From NCBI GenBank assembly GCA_020200135.1, contig JAIVJI010000073.1, positions 1 to 64,000 of the forward strand: 64,000 nt of DNA. Direction: 5' to 3'. Source of the stretch: Acidobacteriota bacterium (lineage in GTDB: Bacteria > Acidobacteriota > Blastocatellia > Pyrinomonadales > Pyrinomonadaceae). The stretch's first letter is position 1; each line of letters starts with the position of its first letter. Shown in pieces: positions 53,158 to 61,895 of this stretch. The translations under genes and the position numbers were made by a program. The notes beneath the pieces were generated by a model. It saw only the letters and a list, made by a program, of their open reading frames with translations. It was not told the origin of the DNA and searched no databases.

Positions 53158-54345
53158 ATGTTTCTGCGCCGCCCGCCGTACATTTTCCTGAGCGCCGCCT
53201 TCGTCCTCCTTTCCGCCGCCGCGCTCGCCTCGACGGCGGGGAGCGCGCAGAGCGGCGTCCGCGTGCGGCCGACGCCGACGCCCGAGGACGAGGAGGCCGA
53301 GCGCGTCTACGTCGAGGAGGTGCGGCTGCCCGTCTTCGCCTACGACGAGAAGGGGCGCTTCGACCCGGGGCTCGGCGTTGACGACGTGCTCGTCGTCGAG
53401 GACGACGTGCCGCAGCAGGTCAAGAGCGTGCGCCGGACGCCCGCGAGCGTCGTGCTGGCGCTCGGGACGGGCTGGGACCTGGACCCCATCGTGCGCGCCA
53501 ACACGACGCGCGACGTGGCGCTCTCGGTCATCCAGAGTTTGCGCGACGGCGACCGGCTCGCCGTCGTCTCGTTCAGCGGCAAGACGGACACCTTGCAGGG
53601 CTGGACCGAAGACCGCGCGCTGGCCGCGCGCTCGGTCAAAGCGAAGCTCGCCTCGGGCTCGGGCTCGAACCTCTCGCGCGCGCTGCGGCGCGCCGTCGAG
53701 CTGCTCGGCGAGCAGCCCATCGGCAACCGCCACCTCGTCCTCGTCACAGACGGCATCGACACGGCCTCGTCGAAAGACTACGAGGACGCGGTCAAGCGCC
53801 TCATCGCCTCGCAGACGACGCTGCACGTCATCAGCTACACGGGCGTCGCGCGCGAGCAGGTGAAGCTGCCGTGGTGGAAGTCACCGCCCGAGGCGCCGGG
53901 CGCGGCGCAGGCGCGCGCCGACCAGGCGACCGTGGGGCTCGACCCGACGCGCCCGCCCGGGATGCGCGGCTCGGGCGTCAACCCGCCGAGCGTCAACACG
54001 GGCGTGCGCATCGACCCCGCGCTCCGGCGCCGCCGCCGTGAGGCCGAGCGCGAGATGCTGCGCGGCGAGTCGCGTCTGAAGTCGCTGACGGAGGAGACGG
54101 GCGGGCGCATCCTGATGCCCGACTCGGTCGAAGGGATGATGACCGAGGGCGGCTCGGTCGCGCGCGAGATAGACGCGCAGTACGTCGTCACCTACAGCCC
54201 GAAGCGGCCGCTCCGCCGCGCCGCGCCGACCGAGTACCGCAAGCTCCACGTCGGCGCGCGCCGCCAGGGTCTCTCCTTGCGCGCGCGCCGCGGCTACGTC
54301 GTCGGCACCATGCGCCAGCCCGAGGCGGCCGGGAAGCAGAAGTAG
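53158..54345 (+). CDS. Secreted VWFA-related protein
   Basis: A 395-aa protein with a signal peptide (FLSAAFVLLSAAALASTAGS) and a von Willebrand A-like domain: FDPGLGVDDVLVVEDDVPQQ, VVLALGTGWDLDP, ALSVIQSLRDGDRLAVVSFS, SNLSRALRRAVELLGE, RHLVLVTDGIDTASS. In place of the MIDAS DxSxS it has LGTGW, so metal binding by that motif is lost. The C-terminal part (ESRLKSLTEETGGRILMPD, IDAQYVVTYSPKRPLRRAAP, RRQGLSLRARRGYV) is the usual ending of acidobacterial VWFA-related proteins. AAGGAG precedes the ATG. Function unknown. Confidence 0.83.
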   Translation: MFLRRPPYIFLSAAFVLLSAAALASTAGSAQSGVRVRPTPTPEDEEAERVYVEEVRLPVFAYDEKGRFDPGLGVDDVLVVEDDVPQQVKSVRRTPASVVLALGTGWDLDPIVRANTTRDVALSVIQSLRDGDRLAVVSFSGKTDTLQGWTEDRALAARSVKAKLASGSGSNLSRALRRAVELLGEQPIGNRHLVLVTDGIDTASSKDYEDAVKRLIASQTTLHVISYTGVAREQVKLPWWKSPPEAPGAAQARADQATVGLDPTRPPGMRGSGVNPPSVNTGVRIDPALRRRRREAEREMLRGESRLKSLTEETGGRILMPDSVEGMMTEGGSVAREIDAQYVVTYSPKRPLRRAAPTEYRKLHVGARRQGLSLRARRGYVVGTMRQPEAAGKQK

Positions 54346-54375
54346 AAGGACTGAACAGCAAAGACGTCGGACGCA

Positions 54376-54421
54376 AGAGGGCGGGGCTCTCATCATCGCT
54401 TTGATGAGAGCCCCGCCCTCT
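54376..54421. terminator. Bidirectional terminator, 20-bp stem
   Basis: AGAGGGCGGGGCTCTCATCA and its perfect complement flank a 6-nt loop between the converging VWFA gene (plus) and HD-GYP gene (minus). Confidence 0.8.
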
Positions 54422-54442
54422 CTATCCGCTCACTCTTGCCTC

Positions 54443-55591
54443 TTAATTGACGAGCGCGTTGGCGCCGGTGCTGGCGTAGAGGTGGCCGGCCGCTTGCTCG
54501 ACGCGGCGCGCGGTGGCGACGCGCTCGTGGGCTTCGAGCGAGCCGCGGCGTATCTCGTCCCACTCCTCGCGCGGGACTTGGCGGAAGGCTTCGACCACGC
54601 GCGGGTCGAACTGCCGGCCGGCGTGTTCGTCCAGCTCCGCCAGCGCCTCGTCGTAGCTCCGGCCCGCGCGGTAGACGCGGTCGCTCGTGATGGCGTCGAA
54701 GGCGTCGGCCACGGCGAAGATGCGCGCGTTGAGGTCGATGACCTCGCCGCGCAAGCCCAGGGGGTAGCCCGAGCCGTCCCAGCGCTCGTGGTGCTGCGCG
54801 ACGACGCGCGACGCGCCTTCGAGGAACTCGATGCCCCGCAGAATCTTCTGCCCGTGCAGCGGGTGCTCGCGCATCCGCACCCACTCCTCTTCAGAGAGCT
54901 TGGCGGGCTTGCGCAGGATGGCGTCGGGGACGCCTATCTTGCCGATGTCGTGGAGGAGCGAGCCGAACTCGAGCGAGCGCATCTGCTCTTCGCCCAGCCC
55001 CAGCCCCTGCCCGAGCCGGAGGCTGAAGTTGACGACGCGCTCGGAGTGCCCGTGCGTCTCGAGGTCGCGCGTCTCGAGCGCCGCCGTCAGCGCCTTGAGC
55101 GTCGTCCGGTAGGCGTCGCCGAGCGAGTGCAGCGCGCCGTCGAGCTCCTGCGTGCGCTGCGCGACCATCTCTTCGAGGTAGGTCTCGTAGCGGCGCTTCT
55201 CGGCGCGCAGGAAGTGGTGTTCGAGCGCGCGGCTCACCGCCGCCTCGACGTGGTGGAGGTCGAACGGCTTCATCACGTAGTCGAACGCGCCGGCGCGCAG
55301 CGCGTTGATGGCGCTCTCGACCGTCTGCACGCCGCTGATCATGATGACGACGGTGTCGGGCGCCAGCTCCTTCACGCGCGGGATGAGGTCGAGCCCGCTC
55401 ATGCCGCCCATCATGATGTCGCTGATGACGAGGTCGTAGGAGCCCTCGCGCAGGCGCACGAGCGCGTCCTCGGCCGAGCCGACCGCCGCGCAGTCGTAGA
55501 GCGGACTCAGCAGGTCGGTCAGGACGTCCCTGATCTCCGGCTCGTCGTCCGCGACCAGCACGCGTGCACTTCTGCCCAGAGTCTTAGACAT
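54443..55591 (-). CDS. HD-GYP response regulator (c-di-GMP phosphodiesterase type)
   Basis: A 382-aa two-domain protein. Receiver: VLVADDEPEIRDVLTDLL, YDLVISDIMMGGMSGLDLI with the phosphoacceptor Asp, and GAFDYVMKPFDLHHVEA with the conserved Lys. A coiled coil (~130-160) leads to an HD-GYP domain: ETRDLETHGHSERVVNFSL, FGSLLHDIGKIGVPDAIL, VAQHHERWDGSGYPLGLRG and ARIFAVADAFDAITSDR, with all metal ligands and the GYP triad. It would hydrolyse c-di-GMP on phosphorylation. No cognate kinase adjoins. A consensus-like promoter is about 112 nt upstream. Confidence 0.93.
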   Translation of the reverse strand: MSKTLGRSARVLVADDEPEIRDVLTDLLSPLYDCAAVGSAEDALVRLREGSYDLVISDIMMGGMSGLDLIPRVKELAPDTVVIMISGVQTVESAINALRAGAFDYVMKPFDLHHVEAAVSRALEHHFLRAEKRRYETYLEEMVAQRTQELDGALHSLGDAYRTTLKALTAALETRDLETHGHSERVVNFSLRLGQGLGLGEEQMRSLEFGSLLHDIGKIGVPDAILRKPAKLSEEEWVRMREHPLHGQKILRGIEFLEGASRVVAQHHERWDGSGYPLGLRGEVIDLNARIFAVADAFDAITSDRVYRAGRSYDEALAELDEHAGRQFDPRVVEAFRQVPREEWDEIRRGSLEAHERVATARRVEQAAGHLYASTGANALVN

Positions 55592-55702
55592 AGACGTACG
55601 CCTCCTGGGGGCCTAACACGTCGTCGGGTGAAACTTTGAGGAGAGAGAGGTGCGCGCCGCCAGACCCCAACGCATGGCGGCGCGCCCGAAAGAGGCGAAC
55701 TC

Positions 55703-55731
55703 ATATTAACGCCGCCCGCCGGTTTAGACAA
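55703..55731 (-). promoter_or_regulatory. Sigma70-type promoter for the HD-GYP gene
   Basis: Minus strand TTGTCT (55731-55726), 17-nt spacer, TAATAT (55708-55703). The leader is about 105 nt. The remainder of the 270-nt divergent gap to 55861 shows nothing else. Confidence 0.65.
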
Positions 55732-55860
55732 GCGGTTGCCCCGAAGTTCGCGGCGCGGCCGCCGCCACGCGCCTCAGCCCTTGTCAGGCGGCACCCTCTC
55801 TTCTACCATACCGGGGCACGTCTCTGAATCTAACAGGCCCACTCTACGAAGCTGAACCTG

Positions 55861-56790
55861 ATGAGTCTGCCGGCGAGTATTATTACCGTCGGGAAAGCCG
55901 ACGCGACATGCACGGTCGTCTGCGGCGACAGCCGCGAGGAGCTGAGGGCGTGCGTGGGGCAGGCCGACCTCATCATCACCTCACCGCCTTACGCGGACGC
56001 GCGGCACAGGCACTACGACTCGGTTCACCCGGACGAGTTCGCGGACTGGTTCATGACCTTCCACGAGCCGTTCTGGAACGCGCTCAAGCCGTCGGGCAGC
56101 CTCGTCATCAACATCAAGGACAAGGTCGTCGGCGGCGTGCGCCACCGCTACGTCTGGCACACCATTGAGGCGCTGTCGCGGGCGGGCTGGCTCTGCATCG
56201 AGGATTACCTCTGGCACAAGACGAACCCGATGCCGGGCTACTGGCCCACGCGCCTGCGCGACGGCTGGGAGTACTGCTTCCACCTCTCCAGGTCAAAACG
56301 TCCTTACATGAATCAAGCCGCCGTGCGCAAGCCCGTGGGCGACTGGGTCGAGTCGAGGCTGGCGAAGCTGGGCGATAACGACAAGAGCCGGCAGAACTCG
56401 GCGAACGCGAGCGGGTTCGGGCGTGACATTTCCAAGTGGGTCAACAAGCAGACCGTGCTGCCCTCGAACGTGCTGAGCCTCCCGCTGGTCGGCAAGAACA
56501 AGGGGCACCCGGCGGTCTTCCCCATCGACCTGCCGCTCTTCTTCATACGCCTGCTCTGCCCCGAGGGGGGGCTCGTCATCGACCCCTTCGGCGGGAGCGG
56601 CACGACGGGGCTCGCGGCCCTCGCCGCCGGGCGCCGCTCGCTGCTCATCGACAACAACGAGCAGTACTGCCGGGCCGCCGTCAAGCGCCTCCGCGAAGAG
56701 GGCGTCGCGCGCCGCCACGAGCTGCTCACCGAACAGACCCTCTTCCCCGTCGAACCGCCCCGGCGCGGGAGGCGGCGCAACAACTCTTAA
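55861..56790 (+). CDS. DNA methyltransferase (N4-cytosine or N6-adenine), orphan
   Basis: A 309-aa beta-class-ordered DNA methylase: catalytic motif IV TSPPYADARHRHY early (~residue 41), LVINIKDKVVGGVRHRYVWH and YLWHKTNPMPGYWPTRLRDG in the middle, and SAM motif I VIDPFGGSGTTGLAALAAG near the C terminus. TSPPY fits N4mC or N6mA enzymes. The central region GKNKGHPAVFPIDLPLFFIR is typical. There is no restriction endonuclease beside it, so it may be a regulatory or orphan methylase. An ATG at 55861 without strong SD. Confidence 0.9.
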   Translation: MSLPASIITVGKADATCTVVCGDSREELRACVGQADLIITSPPYADARHRHYDSVHPDEFADWFMTFHEPFWNALKPSGSLVINIKDKVVGGVRHRYVWHTIEALSRAGWLCIEDYLWHKTNPMPGYWPTRLRDGWEYCFHLSRSKRPYMNQAAVRKPVGDWVESRLAKLGDNDKSRQNSANASGFGRDISKWVNKQTVLPSNVLSLPLVGKNKGHPAVFPIDLPLFFIRLLCPEGGLVIDPFGGSGTTGLAALAAGRRSLLIDNNEQYCRAAVKRLREEGVARRHELLTEQTLFPVEPPRRGRRRNNS

Positions 56791-56815
56791 CCGGCAGGCG
56801 ATGCCCAAAGACTTA

Positions 56816-56824
56816 TGGTAGAAT
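56816..56824 (+). promoter_or_regulatory. Extended -10 promoter of tRNA-Leu
   Basis: TGGTAGAAT combines the TGn extension with TAGAAT, 10 nt before the tRNA 5' end; no -35 seen. Confidence 0.5.
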
Positions 56825-56834
56825 TTTTTTCAGG

Positions 56835-56917
56835 GCCGGGGTGGCGGAATGGCAGACGCGGCGGACTCAAAATCCGTTTCCCGCAAGGGAGTGGGGGTTC
56901 AAGTCCCCCCCTCGGTA
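56835..56917 (+). tRNA. tRNA-Leu (CAA)
   Basis: 83 nt. The acceptor stem GCCGGGG pairs with CCTCGGT (two G-U pairs), D arm GGCGGAATGGCAGACGC, anticodon loop CTCAAAA with anticodon CAA, a long variable arm TTCCCGCAAGGGAG typical of class II, and T arm GGGGGTTCAAGTCCCCC. Discriminator A; CCA is not encoded. Confidence 0.95.
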
Positions 56918-57111
56918 TTTAATCCCCGTTTATTCTTTTCTCCGAACTTGTTTCGCTTCGCCCGGCCGTCGTCAACGGCCGGCGAATCATCTCGGTCTCA
57001 CAACAGAACTGCAACCAGGCGCGGGGCCGCGCGGGCTAGTATCTTTTCACCTAACGGGCGTTCCTTCTGAGAACGAGTGAAGCTTTGGGGCAGGCCACGC
57101 GAGTGGCCGTA

Positions 57112-57147
57112 GGCGTCGGGGGTGGGGGCCCCCGGCGCCTTTTCTTT
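57112..57147 (+). terminator. Rho-independent terminator
   Basis: GGCGTCGGGGG and CCCCCGGCGCC form an 11-bp stem (one G-U) followed by TTTTCTTT. It lies 195 nt after the tRNA. The intervening stretch has another hairpin (GGCCACGCGAGTGGCC) but no gene that I recognise. Confidence 0.75.
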
Positions 57148-57174
57148 CGCCCGCCGTCTCAATAGACTACTCCG

Positions 57175-58107
57175 ATGGATTCCGATTCGACGGCTCAGGG
57201 CGCGGTCGAGGCGGTCGTCTCCACGCGCGCGCGCGACCTCGTCGAGGGCTTCAAGGTGCGGCGCGTCCTGCCCTCGGTCAAAAGGCGCATGGTCGGCCCC
57301 TTCATCTTCCTCGACCAGATGGGGCCGGAGGTTCTGCGCGCCGGGCGCGGGCTCGACGTGGCGCCGCACCCGCACATCGGCCTCGCCACCGTCACGTATC
57401 TCTTCGAAGGCGCACTCCTCCACCGCGACAGCCTCGGCACCGTGAGGGCGATTCGCCCGGGCGAGGTCAACTGGATGACCGCCGGGCGCGGCATCGCGCA
57501 CTCGGAGCGCACGCCGCCCGAGGCCAGGCGCGGAGGCTCCGAGCTGTTCGGCGTCCAGTCGTGGGTGGCACTGCCCCTGCGCGACGAGGAGTCGGAGCCG
57601 GGCTTCGCGCACCACGGCGCCGAAGAGCTGCCCGTCGTCGAGGGCGAGGGCAAGCGCGTGCGGCTCATCGCCGGCTCGCTCTACGGCTCGCGCTCGCCGG
57701 TGCGTACGACCTCGGAGATGTTCTACGCGGACGCGACGCTCGCGCCCGACGCGTTCATCGAAGTGCCGGCCGAGCAAGAGGAGCGCGCGGCCTACGTCGT
57801 CGAAGGTTCGGTCGAGCTGCTCCCGGAGCGCGAGCTCTACGTCGCGGGGCAGCTTCTCGTCTTCAGGCCGGGCGCGTCGGTTCTGCTGAGGGGCGCGGCG
57901 GCGAAACCGGCGCGCCTGATGCTGCTCGGCGGCGAGCCGCTCGAAGGCGCGCGCCACATCTGGTGGAACTTCGTCTCAAGCTCGCCCGAGCGCATCGAGC
58001 AGGCGAAGCGCGACTGGCGCGAAGGCCGCTTCGCCCCCGTCCCCGGCGAGACCGAGCACATCCCACTGCCCGCCTCTTCCGGCCCGGTCGTCGTCCGCTA
58101 CCCGTAA
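57175..58107 (+). CDS. Pirin family protein
   Basis: A 310-aa bicupin. [39 protein letters not shown] with the metal-binding Hx[34 protein letters not shown] and [11 protein letters not shown] are pirin N-terminal hallmarks including the fourth metal ligand; the second cupin ([19 protein letters not shown]) and the [20 protein letters not shown] pirin C-terminal motif follow. Pirins are iron-dependent, with quercetinase or regulatory activity. ATG 57175, 27 nt after the terminator. Confidence 0.93.
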   Translation: MDSDSTAQGAVEAVVSTRARDLVEGFKVRRVLPSVKRRMVGPFIFLDQMGPEVLRAGRGLDVAPHPHIGLATVTYLFEGALLHRDSLGTVRAIRPGEVNWMTAGRGIAHSERTPPEARRGGSELFGVQSWVALPLRDEESEPGFAHHGAEELPVVEGEGKRVRLIAGSLYGSRSPVRTTSEMFYADATLAPDAFIEVPAEQEERAAYVVEGSVELLPERELYVAGQLLVFRPGASVLLRGAAAKPARLMLLGGEPLEGARHIWWNFVSSSPERIEQAKRDWREGRFAPVPGETEHIPLPASSGPVVVRYP

Positions 58108-58116
58108 CCCGGCGGT

Positions 58117-58743
58117 TCATCTCAACACTTCTATCGCGGTGACCGGGTGCAGCTCCCACGCGGTCGCGCGCCAGTTGCCGCGCGCGCCGGGCGCGTTGTT
58201 CTCCGACTCGCCGGCGTGCTCGCGGTCGAAGAGGAGCCAGCCCTCGAAACGGCAGCGCCGCCCCGTCAGCTCGCGCCTGAGCGCGGACGCAGACCAGTCC
58301 AGCCCCCTCGCCCTCGCGCGCTCCCGCACGCGCGGCGTCACCTCAAGCACGACCCACTCGGCGCGCGGCGCGTCCGCGCGCGGCGCGACGTGGACGTGCG
58401 TGTCGCGCTCGCGGTACGAGTAGCAGTTGGCCGCCTCGACGCCGCCCTCGACCACCTCGACGACGTAAGCCTCGACCCTCCCCGCGCGCGACTCCGACCA
58501 GCGCCCGCGGTCCTCGCCCGGACGCGACAGCGCTTCGAGCGTCACGCGTTCGTCGAAGTCCGACGGCGCCGGCTCCGCGTCGCGGTTCTTGAGGCGCATG
58601 AACTCGCGCCCCGCGGGCGAGAGCGCCGCCCCCGCCGGCGGGCAGCGGCTCTGCGGGAAGAGCAAGAGCACGCCCGCCGTCAGCGCGGCGAGCGCGAAGA
58701 GAATCAGCCCGGCCGTCCCTGTGCCTCTAAACCGTCCCATCAC
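58117..58743 (-). CDS. Membrane-anchored hypothetical protein
   Basis: A 208-aa protein with an N-terminal membrane anchor (TAGLILFALAALTAGVLLLF) and a globular domain I do not recognise by name: YVVEVVEGGVEAANCYSY, DTHVHVAPRADAPRAEWVV, LEVTPRVRERARARGLDW and the GESENNAPGARGNWRATAWE to HPVTAIEVL ending, which recurs in uncharacterised secreted proteins with an OB-like barrel. It converges with pirin and overlaps the lipoprotein gene upstream by 17 nt, suggesting co-translation. Confidence 0.7.
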   Translation of the reverse strand: MMGRFRGTGTAGLILFALAALTAGVLLLFPQSRCPPAGAALSPAGREFMRLKNRDAEPAPSDFDERVTLEALSRPGEDRGRWSESRAGRVEAYVVEVVEGGVEAANCYSYRERDTHVHVAPRADAPRAEWVVLEVTPRVRERARARGLDWSASALRRELTGRRCRFEGWLLFDREHAGESENNAPGARGNWRATAWELHPVTAIEVLR

Positions 58744-59413
58744 TCACGGCTGGTAGTGCCACCGCCCCCCCGCCGTAAGACCCGCCGTCCAACTCCGCAC
58801 GCGCGCGCGCCGCCAACTCCTCGCCGGCGCGCGCCACCGAGTCGGCCTCGTTCCACTTCTTCAACTGCTCGTCGAGGCTCCGCACCTGCGTGTTGACGCG
58901 CAGTGTGTATCCCGTGTTCGCGGCCTCGAACGCGCGCCTCACCTTCTCGACCTCGGCCAGCGCGGCCGCGTACTCGGCGGATTTTTCGTAGCTCTCGATG
59001 CGCTCCCGTGACCAGGCCCAACGCGCGACGACGCCGGCACCCGCGCGCAGGTAACCCCTCAAAGCCAGCAGGCGGCGTCCCTCGCCGTCGACGCGCGCCA
59101 GAGCTTCGCGCTGCTCCGGCGGAAGGCCGGCCGCGGCCGCGCGCGCGTAAGTCTCCAGCTTGCCGCCCGGCTCCGCCGCCTCTGCCGGCGACGGGGACGC
59201 CTCCGGGCTCGGCTGACTGTCGGGGGTCGCGCCGCTCGCGGGGCTCGGCTGACCGTCGGGGCTTGCGCCCGGACTCGGCGCGGCGCGGTTCTCGACGACG
59301 CCCGCGCCGCCCACGCCCCCGTTGGCGTTCGGCGTCGGCTCGACCAGACAGCCCTGGAGCAGCGGCAGCAGCGTCGAGAACGCGAGCGCGCGTGACAGGT
59401 GCCGGTAGGACAT
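58727..59413 (-). CDS. Lipoprotein with Pro/Ser linker and helical domain
   Basis: A 228-aa lipoprotein: ALAFSTLLPLLQGC is the signal with lipobox LLQGC. A low-complexity linker of PSP/ASP repeats (about residues 40-85) precedes a helical domain (EQREALARVDGEGRRLLALR, ARAELDGGSYGGGAV). The 390 nt upstream (59414-59803) to the divergent subtilase holds the subtilase promoter; I see no good promoter for this gene. Function unknown. Confidence 0.75.
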   Translation of the reverse strand: MSYRHLSRALAFSTLLPLLQGCLVEPTPNANGGVGGAGVVENRAAPSPGASPDGQPSPASGATPDSQPSPEASPSPAEAAEPGGKLETYARAAAAGLPPEQREALARVDGEGRRLLALRGYLRAGAGVVARWAWSRERIESYEKSAEYAAALAEVEKVRRAFEAANTGYTLRVNTQVRSLDEQLKKWNEADSVARAGEELAARARAELDGGSYGGGAVALPAVSDGTV

Positions 59414-59606
59414 GTGCGGTCTTTTCTTCGGAAAGTGTTAAACGCGCGGGGGTGTCTGCGGCCATCATAAACGTCGGTGCATCGGAAGGCCAGCCCGCGG
59501 GTTCCATCTCGCACGTCTTCACATTTCGGACGGAAATCGAAGATTCTTAAAGATTCGTCCCAAACTTTTACGGTCAAATAGACTCGGCAATTTGTTTAAC
59601 ACCGTA

Positions 59607-59634
59607 TTGACAATTTGGCCTTATTTGTTAAAAT
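59607..59634 (+). promoter_or_regulatory. Sigma70-type promoter of the subtilase gene
   Basis: TTGACA (59607-59612), 16-nt spacer, TAAAAT (59629-59634) in an AT-rich pocket; leader about 165 nt to ATG 59804. Confidence 0.75.
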
Positions 59635-59803
59635 TTCCGTCTACCAGAACCCCCATTCTGGGCTTGCAGTATCGCCCTGTAGTCGTGTGAGAACCGGAGC
59701 CCGACCGACCGAAAACCCCCGTTGGCTTTTTCCGCCGGAAGCTGATTCGGCATTCAGTCTTTCGGCAGGCCCGCCACGGCCTTCTTATCCAAGGATTACT
59801 TTC

Positions 59804-61744
59804 ATGAGTCGTACCGCCGTCTGGCTCGCCCTCGTGCTGACTCTGACTGCGCTGGCGTCCGCCCCGCTGACGCCGCCCTCGCGCGCGCAGTCTCTACAGA
59901 GTCTTCTGAGCCCTGGACACAAGGCTTCGGCCGAGATCGTCCGCAAGGTCAACAACGGGCAGGGCGCGGAGCGCGTGCGCGTCATCGTCCAGCCGCGCGC
60001 CGACTGGTCGGGCGACCTCGACCTGGCGCTGCTGCTGGGCGAGGCGAGCGACATCCGCCGGTTTCAGAACTTCGCCTTCCGCGTCGTCAGCCTGCCGGCG
60101 GCCGCGGCCGCCAACCTGGCGCTCCGCAGCGACGTGGCCTACGTCTCCATCAACAAGGAGCTGCGCACGCTCGGCCACGTCTCTTCGACGACCGGCGCCG
60201 ACGCCGTGCGCCCGTCGGCCGGGACGACTACCTCGGGGCTCGACGGCACCGGCGTCGGCATCGCCGTCATCGACTCCGGCGTCGACACGGCGCACAAGGC
60301 TTTCCTCGACAAGAGCAACGGCCTGCGCGTCGTCGCGAGCGTTGACTTCACGGGCGAGGGTCGCACCGACGACCCGTACGGGCACGGGACGCACGTCGCC
60401 TCCATCGTCGCCGGCAACGGCCGCATCTCGAACGCCGCGTACACGGGCGTCGCGCCGAACGCGAACGTCGTCAACCTGCGCGTGCTTAACGCTCAGGGGG
60501 CGGGCACGACCGCTTACCTGCTGCGCGCGCTCGACTGGGTCTTGACCAACCGCAACGCCTACAACATACGCGTCGTCAACCTTTCTCTGGGGATGCCGGC
60601 CATCGAGTCTTACCGCACCGACCCCGCGTGCCAGGCCGTGCGGCGGCTGGTCGACGCCGGAATCGTCGTCGTGGCCGCCTCCGGCAACAACGGCAAGGAC
60701 TCCTCGGGCAACAAGGTCTACGGCCGCGTACACTCGCCCGGCAACGAGCCGTCGGCGCTCACCGTGGGCGCGTCGAACACCCTCGGCACCGACGCGCGCG
60801 GCGACGACGGCGTCGCCACCTACAGCTCGCGCGGGCCCACGCGCAGCTACAGCACGGACTCCGAAGGCGTGCGCCACTACGACAACCTTGTCAAGCCGGA
60901 CCTCGTCGCGCCCGGCAACAAGATCGTCAACGCGCAGGCCGTCGGCAACCACCTCGTCGCGCAGAACCCGGCGCTCGACGCGGGCGTGAGCCCGGTGGAC
61001 AACCGCAAGCAGATGTACCTGAACGGCACGTCGATGGCGGCGCCGGCCGTCGCGGGCGCGGCGGCGCTGCTCATACAGGCCAACCCGAACCTGACGCCGA
61101 ACCTCGTCAAGGCGCTTTTGATGTACACGGCGCAGCCGCTCGCCGGCTTCAACTACTTCGAGCAGGGCACGGGGCAGTTGAACGTCGAGGGCGCGGTGCG
61201 TCTGGCGAAACTCGTCCGGACGGACCTCTCGAACTCGACGCCGCTCGGCGACCCGCTGCTCACCTCGGGGCCGCCCGCGCCGCAGACGACCATCGCGGGC
61301 CACACCTTCGCGTGGTCGCGCGGGCTCCTGCTCAGCTACACCTACGTGACGGGCGTCGACCTCATCACCAGGTTCCAGAGGGTCTACGGCACGGGCCGGC
61401 TGCTCGGCGACGGCGTCATCACGGGCGACGGGGTCATCACCGGCGACAGGACTTTGATCACGGACGGCGTCATCACCGGCGACGGCGTCATGACGAGCGG
61501 CGGGGTCATTACCGGCGACGGCACGCTCTTCCTGAGCGCGTGGTCGCTGCTCGGCGAGGGCACGCGGCTGCACGACGGCGAAGTCTTCGGCGACGGCGTC
61601 ATCACCGGCGACGGCGTCATCACCGGCGACGGCGTCATCACCGGCGACCTGTTCCTGCAGGCGCAGTCGGCCGCCGTCGGCGGCGACGCGACCGCGGCCA
61701 TGGACGCCGCGCCCGACTACGGCGTAGACTGCCTCGACTACTGA
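59804..61744 (+). CDS. Secreted S8 subtilisin-like protease with GDGVIT repeat tail
   Basis: A 646-aa protease. Signal peptide (VWLALVLTLTALASAPLT), an inhibitor-I9-like propeptide (~40-130, VRVIVQPRADWSGD and VAYVSINKELRTLGHV), then the S8 domain: Asp in IAVIDSGVDTAHKAF (~155), His in PYGHGTHVASIVAG (~197), Asn in AASGNNGKDSSG and Ser in LNGTSMAAPAVAGAAALL (~410). After residue ~500 comes a non-catalytic region with hexapeptide GDGVITGD repeats (535-616), ending DYGVDCLDY. It is likely exported; the repeat tail may be a beta-roll or solenoid. Start chosen at the ATG before the signal peptide; the open frame extends upstream without meaning. Confidence 0.92.
   Translation: MSRTAVWLALVLTLTALASAPLTPPSRAQSLQSLLSPGHKASAEIVRKVNNGQGAERVRVIVQPRADWSGDLDLALLLGEASDIRRFQNFAFRVVSLPAAAAANLALRSDVAYVSINKELRTLGHVSSTTGADAVRPSAGTTTSGLDGTGVGIAVIDSGVDTAHKAFLDKSNGLRVVASVDFTGEGRTDDPYGHGTHVASIVAGNGRISNAAYTGVAPNANVVNLRVLNAQGAGTTAYLLRALDWVLTNRNAYNIRVVNLSLGMPAIESYRTDPACQAVRRLVDAGIVVVAASGNNGKDSSGNKVYGRVHSPGNEPSALTVGASNTLGTDARGDDGVATYSSRGPTRSYSTDSEGVRHYDNLVKPDLVAPGNKIVNAQAVGNHLVAQNPALDAGVSPVDNRKQMYLNGTSMAAPAVAGAAALLIQANPNLTPNLVKALLMYTAQPLAGFNYFEQGTGQLNVEGAVRLAKLVRTDLSNSTPLGDPLLTSGPPAPQTTIAGHTFAWSRGLLLSYTYVTGVDLITRFQRVYGTGRLLGDGVITGDGVITGDRTLITDGVITGDGVMTSGGVITGDGTLFLSAWSLLGEGTRLHDGEVFGDGVITGDGVITGDGVITGDLFLQAQSAAVGGDATAAMDAAPDYGVDCLDY
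61406..61650 (+). repeat. 18-nt tandem repeats coding for GDGVIT
   Basis: Units close to GGCGACGGCGTCATCACC recur about nine times in two blocks (61406-61520 and 61590-61650), separated by a non-repeat segment. The unit is 18 nt, so frame is kept. Third-position variation (ACG/ACC, GGG/GGC) shows they are not freshly duplicated, except the last three, which are identical. Confidence 0.85.
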
Positions 61745-61895
61745 TTCGACTCACCGTAACTGAAGGGCCTCACGCGTACTGCTCCTCTCCCCGTTCCGCA
61801 GATGGCGCCGCCGCTTCCGGCCGGCGTTCCGAATAGACAAAACGAAGTCGCGCGGCGCACGTGAGAGGCGGCGCCGCGCGGAGCCTGGAGGAGCC

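Noticed and set aside
55861-56790. Restriction-modification system
   Set aside because: Only the methyltransferase is present; neighbours are a regulator, a tRNA and pirin.
56835-56917. tRNA-Leu as integration site of a genomic island
   Set aside because: No integrase, no direct repeat of the tRNA 3' end and no change in gene character after it.
61406-61650. CRISPR-like regular repeats
   Set aside because: The repeats are 18-nt coding units in frame within a protease gene, with no unique spacers and no cas genes.
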